Below the pieces are notes generated by a model. That model saw nothing but the letters and a program-made list of their open reading frames with translations. It was not told the DNA's origin and did not search any database. A DNA stretch of 64,000 bases, from the NCBI RefSeq assembly GCF_000943555.1, contig NZ_JTDV01000001.1, forward strand, positions 248,001 through 312,000, read 5' to 3'. The DNA is from Neotamlana nanhaiensis (GTDB lineage: Bacteria; Bacteroidota; Bacteroidia; Flavobacteriales; Flavobacteriaceae). The number at the start of each line of letters is the position of its first letter. Positions within the stretch are counted from its first letter, which is position 1. The position numbers were made by a program, and so were the translations under genes. This document shows, piece by piece, positions 7,511 through 15,852 of the stretch.

Positions 7511-9811
7511 TTAAAAAATATAATTCAAATCAATTCCAGAATAATAGTTTAGAGGATTTCCAGGATAGTAGTATCTAGGAGCGTTATTACCAAACCCAGT
7601 GGCATTTATTAAAATTTGAGAAGCGTAATGTTCATCAAAAATATTATTTAATCCAAAAAATATATTCATGTTTAAATTATCTAACAAATTCTTTTTATAC
7701 CCAACTTTAAAATTGGAAATATTATAGCGCATTGAGTATAAACTGTTACTGTCTGTAATAGGCATACGGCCTACATATTGGTAATTATAGTTGCCATAAA
7801 AACCATTACTAAAATCAACATCAGCTATAATGTTTAGAACGTTTGAAGGAACGCCTGTTAAATCATTTCCAGAATAGTCGTTTTCTGCGTCTGTAAACTC
7901 TACAAATTTAAATTGGTTTAATGTGTAGTTTGCTGTTAAGTTAAGTTTAGAGGTTTTACTTTTAATTAATACGTAATTAGTTTCTAACTCAATGCCGTTA
8001 TGGCTTGTTTTACCAGCGTTTATACCTATGTATTGATTGTTAGAAAGGCGCCTCGATACTAATAGGTTTTTAATTTTTAATTGAAAAATTGATGCGGTAA
8101 ATTGCATTCTATTTTTTAGCAAGGCGCCTCTTGTCCCAACTTCGAAATTCCATCCTGTTTCTGGTTTTAAACTTGGGTTTATTTGTCCGTTTGGAAGCAA
8201 AGTTTCTTCCAACGAAACAGGAGAAAATCCGTGGCTAGCGTTCGAGTACAGACTTATGTTTTGGGATATTAAATGAGAAATGCCAAATTTAGGTGAAACC
8301 ATAGTTTGATAAGAAAAACTTCCAGTTTGATTAGGGTTAGTATCGCTTTCTGGAAAATGATCTTCAAGATTATACGATGTTTTGTTTAGATTTAAGCCAA
8401 CGGAAACAAATGTTTTTTTGCTTAACGTGTAGTTAGTCTCAATAAAAATGTTGTAATAACTTCTGTTTTCTTTAAAATTAGAAAGTTGTTCTCCTTCAAC
8501 ACTGCCTGTTCCTTCTGGGAAGTCTTCGTATAAATTATCAAATGTTCGGTAATTATTTTTATCATTAAAAAGCTCGAAACCAACGGTCCATTGCATCGTA
8601 TTATTAAAAACTTTAATATTGCCTAAAATCCTACTTCTTAAGCCTGTGGCGAATGCTTTTTCTTTAAGTATATTAAAAGGCCTGGGTTCATAAGCTTTTC
8701 TGAAGGATGAGAAAACACTAGTAAATAGCTTAATATTTGCGTTGTATTTATGATGCCAAGTTACACCAAAAATACCACGTTTTGCATCTTCAAAACCTTG
8801 CGCTTGCTGCCAGGTATAAGCTGCAGATTTTGGTGAGTTTAAAAATGTATTTTCATTAATGGAGCTTGGTATAAATGCTTTTAAATTAACATAACTTGCT
8901 AAAAACGATAATTCGTTTTTTTTGTTAATAAAATGGTTTGAGGTTGTTGTTAATGTTTGTCTGTTGTAGTTGTTGTTATTTCGGTATTCGTTGCTTTTTG
9001 TGTTGCTATAAACGGTTAGAATGTTATGTTTAGGAGAACCAAAATTAAAATTTGATGTATTTTTTACTAAACCAAAGGATCCTAATAAAAATTCATGTTT
9101 AAAACTTAGTTCGTTAAATGAGGCATTTTGAGGTATTAAAGTAATAACGCCGCCAAGACCAGCTCCGTAAATACTAGGTACAGCACCTTTTGTAATGTTA
9201 ATATTAGAGATTGATGCGAGTTCAAAGTCATCAATTGAAGTTTGCCCACTACCATTGGTTAAGGGGATATCTTTAAAGTACGCTCTAATTTTAGAAGTAC
9301 CATAAGGACTTCTAGATCCAACGCCACGTATAGTAATGCGGTTGGTATTAAGCGCACCTGTTTGCATAAATACGCCAGAGACTTTATTTAAAATTGGAGC
9401 AAAATTTGTGCGATTTGATTGTTGGAGGGCTTCAGGTGAAATAATATCTTTTGATACTGAAGCAAGTTTTAATTTTTTTGGAATTGCTTCAGAATTTATA
9501 ATAATTTCGGATAGAATAGATGGATTTAATTTTAGTTGAATGGTATAGAATTGATTTGCTTTTAAAGTGATTTCTTTTCTGATAAATCCTGATTTTTCAA
9601 AACTGTATCTTCCGCTCTTTTCGAGTGTAAAAGTACCATCGTTTAAGGATAGGCTAAATGTATTATTAGTTAAATTAACGATTTTTACGGAGTCAATTTC
9701 AATGTTGTTATCATCTATAATTTTACCTATTATTGCAGATTGACCCAGGCTACTAAAATGAAGGCTTATAAAAACAAAATAGAGCAGGCTTTTATTGAAT
9801 TTTATACGCAT
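7511..9811 (-). CDS. TonB-dependent outer-membrane receptor
   Basis: The 766-residue protein has a signal peptide (to about residue 24), a carboxypeptidase-like regulatory domain (about 25-95), a plug with NRITIRGVGSRSPYGTSKIR, and a beta-barrel ending in the aromatic NYIF. It is much shorter than SusC and has no SusD partner, so it looks like a small-ligand receptor of the siderophore/vitamin type. It leads a three-gene cluster with a PQQ dehydrogenase and a cytochrome c, which makes uptake of PQQ an attractive but unproven role. A TAAGTTTG -7 box lies 23 bases before the ATG. Confidence 0.9.
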   Translation of the reverse strand: MRIKFNKSLLYFVFISLHFSSLGQSAIIGKIIDDNNIEIDSVKIVNLTNNTFSLSLNDGTFTLEKSGRYSFEKSGFIRKEITLKANQFYTIQLKLNPSILSEIIINSEAIPKKLKLASVSKDIISPEALQQSNRTNFAPILNKVSGVFMQTGALNTNRITIRGVGSRSPYGTSKIRAYFKDIPLTNGSGQTSIDDFELASISNINITKGAVPSIYGAGLGGVITLIPQNASFNELSFKHEFLLGSFGLVKNTSNFNFGSPKHNILTVYSNTKSNEYRNNNNYNRQTLTTTSNHFINKKNELSFLASYVNLKAFIPSSINENTFLNSPKSAAYTWQQAQGFEDAKRGIFGVTWHHKYNANIKLFTSVFSSFRKAYEPRPFNILKEKAFATGLRSRILGNIKVFNNTMQWTVGFELFNDKNNYRTFDNLYEDFPEGTGSVEGEQLSNFKENRSYYNIFIETNYTLSKKTFVSVGLNLNKTSYNLEDHFPESDTNPNQTGSFSYQTMVSPKFGISHLISQNISLYSNASHGFSPVSLEETLLPNGQINPSLKPETGWNFEVGTRGALLKNRMQFTASIFQLKIKNLLVSRRLSNNQYIGINAGKTSHNGIELETNYVLIKSKTSKLNLTANYTLNQFKFVEFTDAENDYSGNDLTGVPSNVLNIIADVDFSNGFYGNYNYQYVGRMPITDSNSLYSMRYNISNFKVGYKKNLLDNLNMNIFFGLNNIFDEHYASQILINATGFGNNAPRYYYPGNPLNYYSGIDLNYIF

Positions 9812-9833
9812 GAATATCTAAAAAAGGATATTA

Positions 9834-9841
9834 CAAACTTA
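9834..9841 (-). promoter_or_regulatory. -7 promoter element for the TonB receptor cluster
   Basis: The minus strand reads TAAGTTTG here, a match to TAnnTTTG, 23 bases upstream of the receptor ATG. No clear -33 TTTG accompanies it. Confidence 0.45.
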
Positions 9842-9898
9842 GTGTTTATATTTAAAAAATATTTTAGATAGTATGTTTTTTAATTTCAATAAAAAAAT

Positions 9899-9906
9899 TA
9901 TATTTG
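9899..9906 (+). promoter_or_regulatory. -7 promoter element for tRNA-Pro
   Basis: TATATTTG matches the TAnnTTTG consensus and lies 71 bases before the tRNA, facing it. The -33 region is only T-rich. Confidence 0.45.
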
Positions 9907-9977
9907 CACGCGCTATACAATTCAGGGCGTTGTTTATTAACGAATTTAAGATAAATTGCGCAACGGATTAATGTTTT

Positions 9978-10052
9978 CGGGGTGTAGCGTAGCCCGGTTA
10001 TCGCGCCGCGTTTGGGACGCGGAGGTCGCAGGTTCGAATCCTGCCACCCCGA
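9978..10052 (+). tRNA. tRNA-Pro (anticodon TGG)
   Basis: A full cloverleaf can be drawn: acceptor CGGGGTG pairing with CACCCCG, the anticodon loop TTTGGGA at 10011-10017 with TGG at 10013-10015 on a 5-bp stem, and the T arm GCAGG-TTCGAAT-CCTGC. The discriminator is A and no CCA is encoded. A terminator follows 24 bases later. Confidence 0.96.
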
Positions 10053-10076
10053 CAAAACCGTAAAAGGTTAAATTAA

Positions 10077-10112
10077 AACACCATTAATGTTTAATTAGTG
10101 GTGTTTTTTTTA
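10077..10112 (+). terminator. terminator after tRNA-Pro, possibly bidirectional
   Basis: A 12-bp stem (10077-10088 with 10094-10105, one G-T pair) and a 5-base loop are followed by a run of Ts. The convergent pyrophosphohydrolase gene ends at 10118, so the hairpin may serve both strands. Confidence 0.8.
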
Positions 10113-10117
10113 TTTAA

Positions 10118-10504
10118 TTACTTATCTAAAACTGCTTTAATATTAGGTTTAAAATAATTGGGACCTTTAAGTACTTTACCATCTTCGCGGTAAATAGGTT
10201 GTCCATCTTCACCTAATTTACTCATATTACTACGCTGAATTTCGGCAAACACCTCCTCTATTTTGTGTTGCATACCGTGTTCTATAATAGTACCGCACAA
10301 AATGTACAGCATATCACCTAAAGCATCGGCTACCTCAACTAAATCGTTGTTTTGTGCTGCTTCAAAATACTCCTCATTTTCTTCCTTCATTAAATTAAAC
10401 CGTAAGGTGTTTTTGGCTTCTCCTAAATTGGCTTTTGGAGTTTCTCTATGACCAATTTTAAACGCGGTGTGAAATGCTTTTACTGCTTCAATTTTATCTT
10501 TCAT
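10118..10504 (-). CDS. MazG-like nucleoside triphosphate pyrophosphohydrolase
   Basis: This 128-residue protein belongs to the all-alpha NTP pyrophosphohydrolase (MazG/HisE-like) superfamily. The metal-binding signature is visible as EENEEY at residues 41-46 and EVADALGD at about 57-64. Members hydrolyse NTPs or dNTPs to monophosphates and clear modified nucleotides; the substrate here is unknown. It stands alone between tRNA-Pro and a divergent small membrane protein gene. Confidence 0.85.
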   Translation of the reverse strand: MKDKIEAVKAFHTAFKIGHRETPKANLGEAKNTLRFNLMKEENEEYFEAAQNNDLVEVADALGDMLYILCGTIIEHGMQHKIEEVFAEIQRSNMSKLGEDGQPIYREDGKVLKGPNYFKPNIKAVLDK

Positions 10505-10523
10505 AAATAATTTTAACTTTTCA

Positions 10524-10541
10524 TTTCCGCAAAGGCGGAAA
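10524..10541. repeat. short palindrome of the TTCCGC type
   Basis: TTTCCGC and GCGGAAA form a 7-bp stem with a 4-base loop just upstream of the MazG-like gene. The core resembles the palindromes at 59319-59346, 59656-59684 and 63216-63235, so it may belong to one dispersed family. Confidence 0.5.
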
Positions 10542-10581
10542 TCTCATTCTGTTTTATTTAAATTTGCATAAAAATACTTAT

Positions 10582-10764
10582 ATGTTTAGTAAAGGTCAAA
10601 TTGTTTTTGGGGTTTTATTTTTTGTAGTTTTTGCTGTAATTGTTGGTTACCAGTACAGAAAAGATATTAAAATCCATAAACGTTTTTATAAAGGTAGCTT
10701 TTGGGTGCTTTTGGCTTTTATTGCATTTATTGGCTTAATTTCGGCGATTAAGTTTTTATTGTAA
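10582..10764 (+). CDS. small two-helix membrane protein
   Basis: The 60-residue protein has two predicted membrane helices (about residues 5-22 and 40-58) joined by a basic loop (YRKDIKIHKRFYKGS). The ATG at 10582 is preferred over a TTG at 10564, which would lie within a possible TAAATTTG promoter box at 10559-10566. I do not recognise a characterised family. Confidence 0.65.
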   Translation: MFSKGQIVFGVLFFVVFAVIVGYQYRKDIKIHKRFYKGSFWVLLAFIAFIGLISAIKFLL

Positions 10765-10789
10765 CCTCTTTTCTCCAACTTCATCTTAA

Positions 10790-11032
10790 AACAATAAAGG
10801 TAAACTTACCAAACGTCAAATTGAAATATTACAACTTATTGCCAAAGGGAAAACCTCTCGCAAAATTGCTGATATTCTATTTATTGGTATTAATACTGTA
10901 GATACGCATAGAAAAAAAATGGCACGCATTTTAGGGCTTCATGATAAAGGAGAACTGTTGCGCTATACTTTAAATAAAAAATATAGGTTTAAGAACTATC
11001 GATATATAAAATCTCATAAGACTAATATATAA
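10790..11032 (+). pseudogene. fossil of a LuxR-type transcriptional regulator (HTH end only)
   Basis: The frame opens after a stop at 10787-10789 and runs to TAA at 11030-11032 with no usable start in front. It encodes KLTKRQIEILQLIAKGKTS, then KIADILFIGINTVDTHRKK and LGLHDKGELLRYTL, a complete and well-kept LuxR C-terminal helix-turn-helix. The sensor or receiver part that should precede it is missing, and the only in-frame ATG (10919) lies inside the recognition helix. It is best read as the leftover end of a deleted regulator gene. Confidence 0.75.
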
Positions 11033-11133
11033 TAACTTAATTAAGTTTTTAAAACTTATAAATTTCCATTTATCTATCTATTTACTGCCAACCTATACAA
11101 CACGGTTTATCGATGTTTTTTCGACAAACGCAC

Positions 11134-11161
11134 AAAAAATACCCAAATTTGGGTATTTTTT
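11134..11161. promoter_or_regulatory. 28-bp perfect palindrome (operator or terminator)
   Basis: The sequence is perfectly self-complementary around the core ATACCCAAATTTGGGTAT, with A-tracts before and T-tracts after. With no loop it suits a dimer-binding operator, but the following T-run also allows a terminator hairpin. It lies between the LuxR fossil and the promoter of the next gene pair. Confidence 0.6.
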
Positions 11162-11177
11162 TTTGCCCCTAAATCCT

Positions 11178-11185
11178 TAACTTTG
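11178..11185 (+). promoter_or_regulatory. -7 promoter element
   Basis: TAACTTTG matches TAnnTTTG and sits 30 bases before the ATG of the 74-residue gene, just downstream of the 28-bp palindrome. Confidence 0.5.
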
Positions 11186-11214
11186 AGTAGCTATTAATCA
11201 ATTATTCTTATAAC

Positions 11215-11439
11215 ATGAAAAATTTTCAAACACTTTTTCAGGTTGTTTTGCTATGCTCTCCTTTAGCACTTTGCAGCCATAATCAAAACTCCTTGAGCCA
11301 AAAAATCAAAAGTCAATCAAAAGTCTTTACTAAACTAATTTCAAAAGTTAGTTATAATTCAAAAAGTATGTCTTTAGTTTTAAAACGTTCTCATCATTAT
11401 TTACAAGACTGTAATAGTGTACCAGAATTAATCAATTAA
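11215..11439 (+). CDS. small putative exported protein of unknown function
   Basis: The 74-residue product starts with a hydrophobic stretch (FQTLFQVVLLCSPLALC) that could be a signal peptide, followed by a Ser/Lys-rich tail. I know no family. A promoter element fits its start, and it lies 30 bases before the DUF5723 gene, so it may be a real small exported protein or just a leader ORF. Confidence 0.45.
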   Translation: MKNFQTLFQVVLLCSPLALCSHNQNSLSQKIKSQSKVFTKLISKVSYNSKSMSLVLKRSHHYLQDCNSVPELIN

Positions 11440-11469
11440 ACACCAATAAAAACATAACCATAATCCATT

Positions 11470-12801
11470 ATGAAAATTAATCTTTCTATAAAATTACTAT
11501 GCCTATTAATTACGTTGTATAGTCTAAATTTTAATGCACAAAGCTATATTGGTAACACCATTGATAATTATGCGGGCATACAATCGTTGGCTTATAACCC
11601 ATCAAATGTATTCGATTCTCGTTTTAAAGCCGATATAAACCTACTTTCGGTAAGTGCTTTTGGAGGTAGTGATTACTTCAGCATTAGCGTTAGTGATATT
11701 ATAAACTCCGATGAAGGTTTCGACTTTGAAACGGATGCAGAAAAATTCCCAACCGATGCCAATCATTTTTTTGTAAATGCCGATATTTTAGGCCCTTCAT
11801 TTATGTTCAATATAACCCCAAAAAGTAGCGTCGGTTTAATTACAAGGGTTAGAACTCTAATGAATGTAAACAACATTAATGGTGAACTTTTTGAAACTAT
11901 TTCGGAAGATTTTGATTCTGATGATGACTTCAGCTTTAGTCAAGAAAATTTAAGTGGTACCATTCATGCTTGGGCAGAACTAGGACTTGTTTATGGTCGC
12001 GAAATTTTAAGCACCGAAAAACACTTTTTAAAAGCAGGAGCCACATTAAAGTACTTACAAGGTGCCGGTAGTATGTTTATAAACAGTCCTAATTTAACAG
12101 GTAATTACGACGCTACTAACGAAACCTTAACCACAACCGGACAATTAATTTATGGAGCTTCTGAAGATTTTGATAACGACGATATTAACTTTAATAACTT
12201 AACACAAGGTTTTGGTGTCGATATTGGATTTACTTACGAATTTAGACCTGAAACTAGCGATTCGCTTACAAGAAAACACAACAAATACAAGTTTAAAATT
12301 GGAGCTTCTATTACCGATATTGGCTCGGTTAATTATAAAGATGCATCAGTAACCACTTATAATATGAATGGCACCGTTGATGCTTCATCGTACGAAGATG
12401 AAGATGATATTGAAGCATTTTTAGAAGATAATTATACGGGCTCAGAATCTATAATGAATCAAAAAATTAAATTACCAACAGCGTTTCATTTGTTGGTCGA
12501 TTATCACTTAGCAGGCAAATTATACCTAAGTTTTCAAGGCAACATGTCTTTAGTTAAAGATAACACTATGTATGCCAACTCCATTATAAATTCGGCAACG
12601 CTATCACCAAGGCTAGAAACTAAATGGTTTAGTTTATACTCGCCTATTAGTATGCGTCAATATGGCGATTTTGCTTGGGGAGCAGGTTTACGCGTTGGGC
12701 CGCTTATGCTTGGTTCAGGATCTATTATTACTAATTTAATTTCAGACGCTACAAAAACTACCGATATTTATTTAGGTCTTAAAATTCCATTATACCAATA
12801 A
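11470..12801 (+). CDS. DUF5723 family outer-membrane beta-barrel protein
   Basis: The 443-residue protein has a signal peptide (cleavage near NAQSY, residue 24) and a body of alternating hydrophobic strands with NPSNVFDSRFKADINLLS near the start, as in the DUF5723 family of Bacteroidota porin-like proteins. Acidic stretches (DFDSDDDF, DEDDIEAFLEDN) suggest surface loops. Its function is not established. A terminator follows. Confidence 0.8.
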   Translation: MKINLSIKLLCLLITLYSLNFNAQSYIGNTIDNYAGIQSLAYNPSNVFDSRFKADINLLSVSAFGGSDYFSISVSDIINSDEGFDFETDAEKFPTDANHFFVNADILGPSFMFNITPKSSVGLITRVRTLMNVNNINGELFETISEDFDSDDDFSFSQENLSGTIHAWAELGLVYGREILSTEKHFLKAGATLKYLQGAGSMFINSPNLTGNYDATNETLTTTGQLIYGASEDFDNDDINFNNLTQGFGVDIGFTYEFRPETSDSLTRKHNKYKFKIGASITDIGSVNYKDASVTTYNMNGTVDASSYEDEDDIEAFLEDNYTGSESIMNQKIKLPTAFHLLVDYHLAGKLYLSFQGNMSLVKDNTMYANSIINSATLSPRLETKWFSLYSPISMRQYGDFAWGAGLRVGPLMLGSGSIITNLISDATKTTDIYLGLKIPLYQ

Positions 12802-12844
12802 TTTTAAAAGAAGTTAGTCACCTTATTTTAATTTATTGAAATCG

Positions 12845-12874
12845 AAAACCCTCCAATCCGAGGGTTTTCTTTTT
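12845..12874 (+). terminator. rho-independent terminator after the DUF5723 gene
   Basis: AAAACCCTC and GAGGGTTTT form a 9-bp stem around the loop CAATCC, followed by CTTTTT, 43 bases after the stop codon. Confidence 0.88.
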
Positions 12875-12995
12875 AAAAAAAAGTAATTATAAAGGCTAGG
12901 AATTTTTCAAACAAAACTGTTATAAAAATAAATGTGCTTTTTACACGCAACCTTTTTGAGATTTCTGTATCTAATAAATAACCAATCCAAAAATT

Positions 12996-13082
12996 ATGAA
13001 AATATTATTGCTAATTAGTGTGCTCCTCATCGTTAATTTATTACTTCTATTTTTTAGTGTAAACAAGAGAACCGAACCTTAA
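12996..13082 (+). CDS. 28-residue hydrophobic peptide ORF
   Basis: ATG at 12996 opens a 28-codon frame ending in TAA at 13080-13082. It encodes one hydrophobic helix (LLLISVLLIVNLLLLFF) and the polar tail SVNKRTEP, a plausible single-pass membrane microprotein. No clear promoter or conservation evidence is available, and chance is a real alternative. The rest of the gap (12875-13158) shows nothing. Confidence 0.35.
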   Translation: MKILLLISVLLIVNLLLLFFSVNKRTEP

Positions 13083-13158
13083 TTTTATTTTATTCATCAA
13101 TTTTCACTTTCATTTTTCTAATAATTTAGGTAAACCTATTAAATATTTATAATTTGAT

Positions 13159-13166
13159 TATATTTG
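13159..13166 (+). promoter_or_regulatory. -7 promoter element of the SRPBCC/GyrI-like gene
   Basis: TATATTTG matches TAnnTTTG and would start transcription near 13173, which supports the ATG at 13194 and rules out the TTG at 13164. Confidence 0.5.
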
Positions 13167-13193
13167 ATATGTTTAATTCTCAATCCTATATTA

Positions 13194-14216
13194 ATGAAAG
13201 CGTTAAAATACGTTCTATTTTTACTATTAATAGTAATTATTGGTCTTGCCATTTACATAGCTGTACAACCTAACAGCTTTAGTTTTTCTCGTAGCCGTGT
13301 TATTAACGCACCTACTACGCTACTTTTTAATAAAATTAACGATTACAAAAACTGGCCTAGTTTTTCTCCTTGGATTGAACACGAACCTGAAGCCTCGTTA
13401 ACCTATGGCGATACTACTGTTGGTATTAAGGCTAGTAACGCTTGGAAAGGCGAAATTTTAGGCGAAGGTGGTATGAAAACTTTAAACGTAGAACAAAACA
13501 AATCTATTTCGCAAAAAATAACGTTTATAAAACCTTTTGAATCTCAATCTGATATTAATTGGACATTCGAGAACACCAACCAAGGTACCAAAGTAACTTG
13601 GGCTATGAGCGGCAAACAAGATTTTATGACCAAGATGTACACCACATTTGCAGGTACTATTGAAGAAAACACTGCTCCCGATTTTGACCGCGGTTTGTTT
13701 AAACTTGATAGTATTGTTACTGCCGACATGAAAAAATTCACTGTAAATATTGACGGCATTTCAGAATATGGTGGCGGATTTTATATGTATAAAACCACAT
13801 CGGCCACAACCAAAAACATTAGTCAAATTATGGGCAAACAATTTGGCGAAATTATGGCATATATGGGTAAAATTAATTTAGTTGCATCGGGTATGCCTTT
13901 TACTATTTACAACGATATGAACCCTGAAAACGGTGGCATCATTATGAGTAATGCAATTCCTGTTTTAAACAAAGTAACGCCAGAAGGCGACGGCCAAATA
14001 TTATGTGGTTATATACCAAAAGCTAAGGTGGTTAAAACCACTTTAAAAGGTAATTACACTAATTTACCAAAAGCTTGGGAGCAAACTATGCAATACTTAG
14101 GTAAAAATAATTTAGAACAATCCAATATTCCGCCATTCGAAATTTACACTAACGATCCTGGTGATTTCCCAAACCCAGCAAATTGGGTGACAGAAATTTA
14201 TATTCCTATAAAATAA
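13194..14216 (+). CDS. SRPBCC domain protein with a GyrI-like C-terminal domain
   Basis: The 340-residue protein has an N-terminal membrane or signal segment (YVLFLLLIVIIGLAIYIAV), then a polyketide-cyclase-like SRPBCC domain (about 25-160; NAPTTLLFNKINDYKNWPSFSPW) and a GyrI-like small-molecule-binding domain (about 190-340; PPFEIYTNDPGDFPNPANW near the end). Both folds bind small hydrophobic ligands, but the ligand is unknown. The crcB gene follows 22 bases later. Confidence 0.82.
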   Translation: MKALKYVLFLLLIVIIGLAIYIAVQPNSFSFSRSRVINAPTTLLFNKINDYKNWPSFSPWIEHEPEASLTYGDTTVGIKASNAWKGEILGEGGMKTLNVEQNKSISQKITFIKPFESQSDINWTFENTNQGTKVTWAMSGKQDFMTKMYTTFAGTIEENTAPDFDRGLFKLDSIVTADMKKFTVNIDGISEYGGGFYMYKTTSATTKNISQIMGKQFGEIMAYMGKINLVASGMPFTIYNDMNPENGGIIMSNAIPVLNKVTPEGDGQILCGYIPKAKVVKTTLKGNYTNLPKAWEQTMQYLGKNNLEQSNIPPFEIYTNDPGDFPNPANWVTEIYIPIK

Positions 14217-14238
14217 TAGCTACTACAGGTAATTTAAA

Positions 14239-14604
14239 ATGAAACAACTTTTACTTGTTTTTGTTGGTGGTGGTTTTGGCAGCGTATTGCGCTACTTAAT
14301 TGGTAAGTATTTAAACAATGCCTATACTGGTATTCCATACGGCACTTTTGTGGCCAATATTTTAGGCAGCTTATTAATTGGTTTAATTTTAGGTTTGGCA
14401 TTAAAAAATAACTCGCTTTCGCAAAACCAAACCCTACTTTTGGCTACTGGGTTTTGTGGTGGGTTTACAACCTTTTCAACCTTTGCTTACGAAAATCATC
14501 TATTTTTAAAATCGGGGGATTTTACAAGCTTTGCCATATATACCATTGCCAGTTTTGTTCTTGGGTTTCTAGCTGTTTTTTTAGGTATGTTTCTAGTTAA
14601 ATAG
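14239..14604 (+). CDS. crcB: fluoride efflux channel CrcB/Fluc
   Basis: The 121-residue membrane protein has four hydrophobic segments and the family motifs GGGFGSVLRYLIGKY near residue 9, GTFVANILGS near 34, and GFCGGFTTFSTFAYE near 72. It exports fluoride as a dual-topology dimer; one copy is enough. No fluoride riboswitch is visible upstream, so expression probably follows the preceding gene. Confidence 0.93.
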   Translation: MKQLLLVFVGGGFGSVLRYLIGKYLNNAYTGIPYGTFVANILGSLLIGLILGLALKNNSLSQNQTLLLATGFCGGFTTFSTFAYENHLFLKSGDFTSFAIYTIASFVLGFLAVFLGMFLVK

Positions 14605-14705
14605 TATCATAATTCATGTAATTCGTGCATTATTAAATAAAAAAATCTTGAAACATTGTAACAACTTAGTAAATTAAGCTACTAATAGGTAACTAAACCA
14701 TCAAT

Positions 14706-15200
14706 TTGAAAACCGAACTCGAACATAATTTTGTAGAATTACTTGAAAAACATCAAAATATTGTACACAAAGTCTGTAGGCTATACACAAATAACTACGA
14801 CGCGCATAACGATTTATTTCAAGAAATAACCATACAACTCTGGAAAGCCTATCCTAAATTTCGTGGCGACTCAAAATTTAGTACCTGGATGTACCGTGTT
14901 GGGTTAAACACCGCTATAACACTTTATAGAAAATCGAAACGACAAATTTCTACCCAAGATTACGATGGTGTAGAATTTAAAATAAAAGCCGAAGATTATG
15001 ACGATACCGAAGAGCAACAACTTAAAGTACTTTACAAAGCCGTACATAAACTAAACGACATTGAAAAAGCACTTGTTTTCTTGTACCTAGAAGACAAAGA
15101 TTATAGAGAAATTAGCGAAACTTTAGGAATTAGCGAAGTGAATGCTAGAGTGAAAATGAACCGAATAAAAACCAAGCTAAAAGCTATTTTAAATCCGTAA
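14706..15200 (+). CDS. ECF-type RNA polymerase sigma factor
   Basis: The 164-residue protein has sigma region 2 (DLFQEITIQLWKAYPKFRG, then STWMYRVGLNTAITLYRK) and a region 4 helix-turn-helix (YREISETLGISEVNARVKMNRIK), with no extra domains. The start is TTG; I see no in-frame ATG nearby. It lies 5 bases before a membrane protein gene that is probably its regulator. The signal and regulon are unknown. Confidence 0.9.
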   Translation: MKTELEHNFVELLEKHQNIVHKVCRLYTNNYDAHNDLFQEITIQLWKAYPKFRGDSKFSTWMYRVGLNTAITLYRKSKRQISTQDYDGVEFKIKAEDYDDTEEQQLKVLYKAVHKLNDIEKALVFLYLEDKDYREISETLGISEVNARVKMNRIKTKLKAILNP

Positions 15201-15205
15201 AAACT

Positions 15206-15841
15206 ATGGATGAATTAGATCTATTAAAGAAAAGCTGGAATAAACCACAGCAAGCCCATAAAACATTATCGGTAAACGATATTTACCCCATGTTGCATAA
15301 AAAATCGTCTTCCATTGTTAAGACTTTATTTTACATAAGCATTGCCGAACTCGTGTTTTGGTTATTAATTAATGCCATACCCGTTTTTTACTCCGATGAG
15401 CATAAACAAAAACTCGAAGCACTTTACCAAAACGACACCTTGCTTACCGTAATTACATTTATAACCTATGGTATAATTTTAGTATTTATTTACTTGCTTT
15501 ACAAATCGTACCAAAATATTTCGGTTACCGATTCGGCAAAAAAACTCATGGAAAACATCTTAAAAACACGTAAAATTATTAAGTATTACGTGCTTTATAA
15601 CCTCATTATGGCGGCGGTTTCGTTATCTATTGGGTTCTATTATGTGCTCCACAACGATGTTAATCTAACCGACAAAATAGCCCATTTAAGCAACTCGCAA
15701 CTCGTTGGCTTATATGCCGGTATAGTTGCTGTCGTAATTATTTTTGTTTGTATTATTTGGCTATTTTACAGACTTATTTACGGCTTATTACTAAAGCGTT
15801 TAAACCGTAATTACAACGAATTAAAACAATTGGAAGATTAA
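15206..15841 (+). CDS. membrane protein, putative anti-sigma factor
   Basis: The 211-residue protein has a soluble N-terminus of about 40 residues (MDELDLLKKSWN is common in such sigma partners) and four membrane helices (about 42-62, 82-100, 130-148, 168-192). No zinc anti-sigma HxxxCxxC motif is visible. The role is inferred from its place 5 bases after an ECF sigma gene and from the soluble-head plus membrane layout. Confidence 0.6.
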   Translation: MDELDLLKKSWNKPQQAHKTLSVNDIYPMLHKKSSSIVKTLFYISIAELVFWLLINAIPVFYSDEHKQKLEALYQNDTLLTVITFITYGIILVFIYLLYKSYQNISVTDSAKKLMENILKTRKIIKYYVLYNLIMAAVSLSIGFYYVLHNDVNLTDKIAHLSNSQLVGLYAGIVAVVIIFVCIIWLFYRLIYGLLLKRLNRNYNELKQLED

Positions 15842-15852
15842 GTTCTTGGGAG

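Noticed and set aside
9864-10055. 63-residue minus-strand ORF with WQDSNLRPPRPKRGAI
   Set aside because: It is the antisense translation of tRNA-Pro, a well-known kind of false gene.
14217-14238. possible fluoride riboswitch before crcB
   Set aside because: The gap is only 22 bases and holds no motif of the fluoride aptamer.
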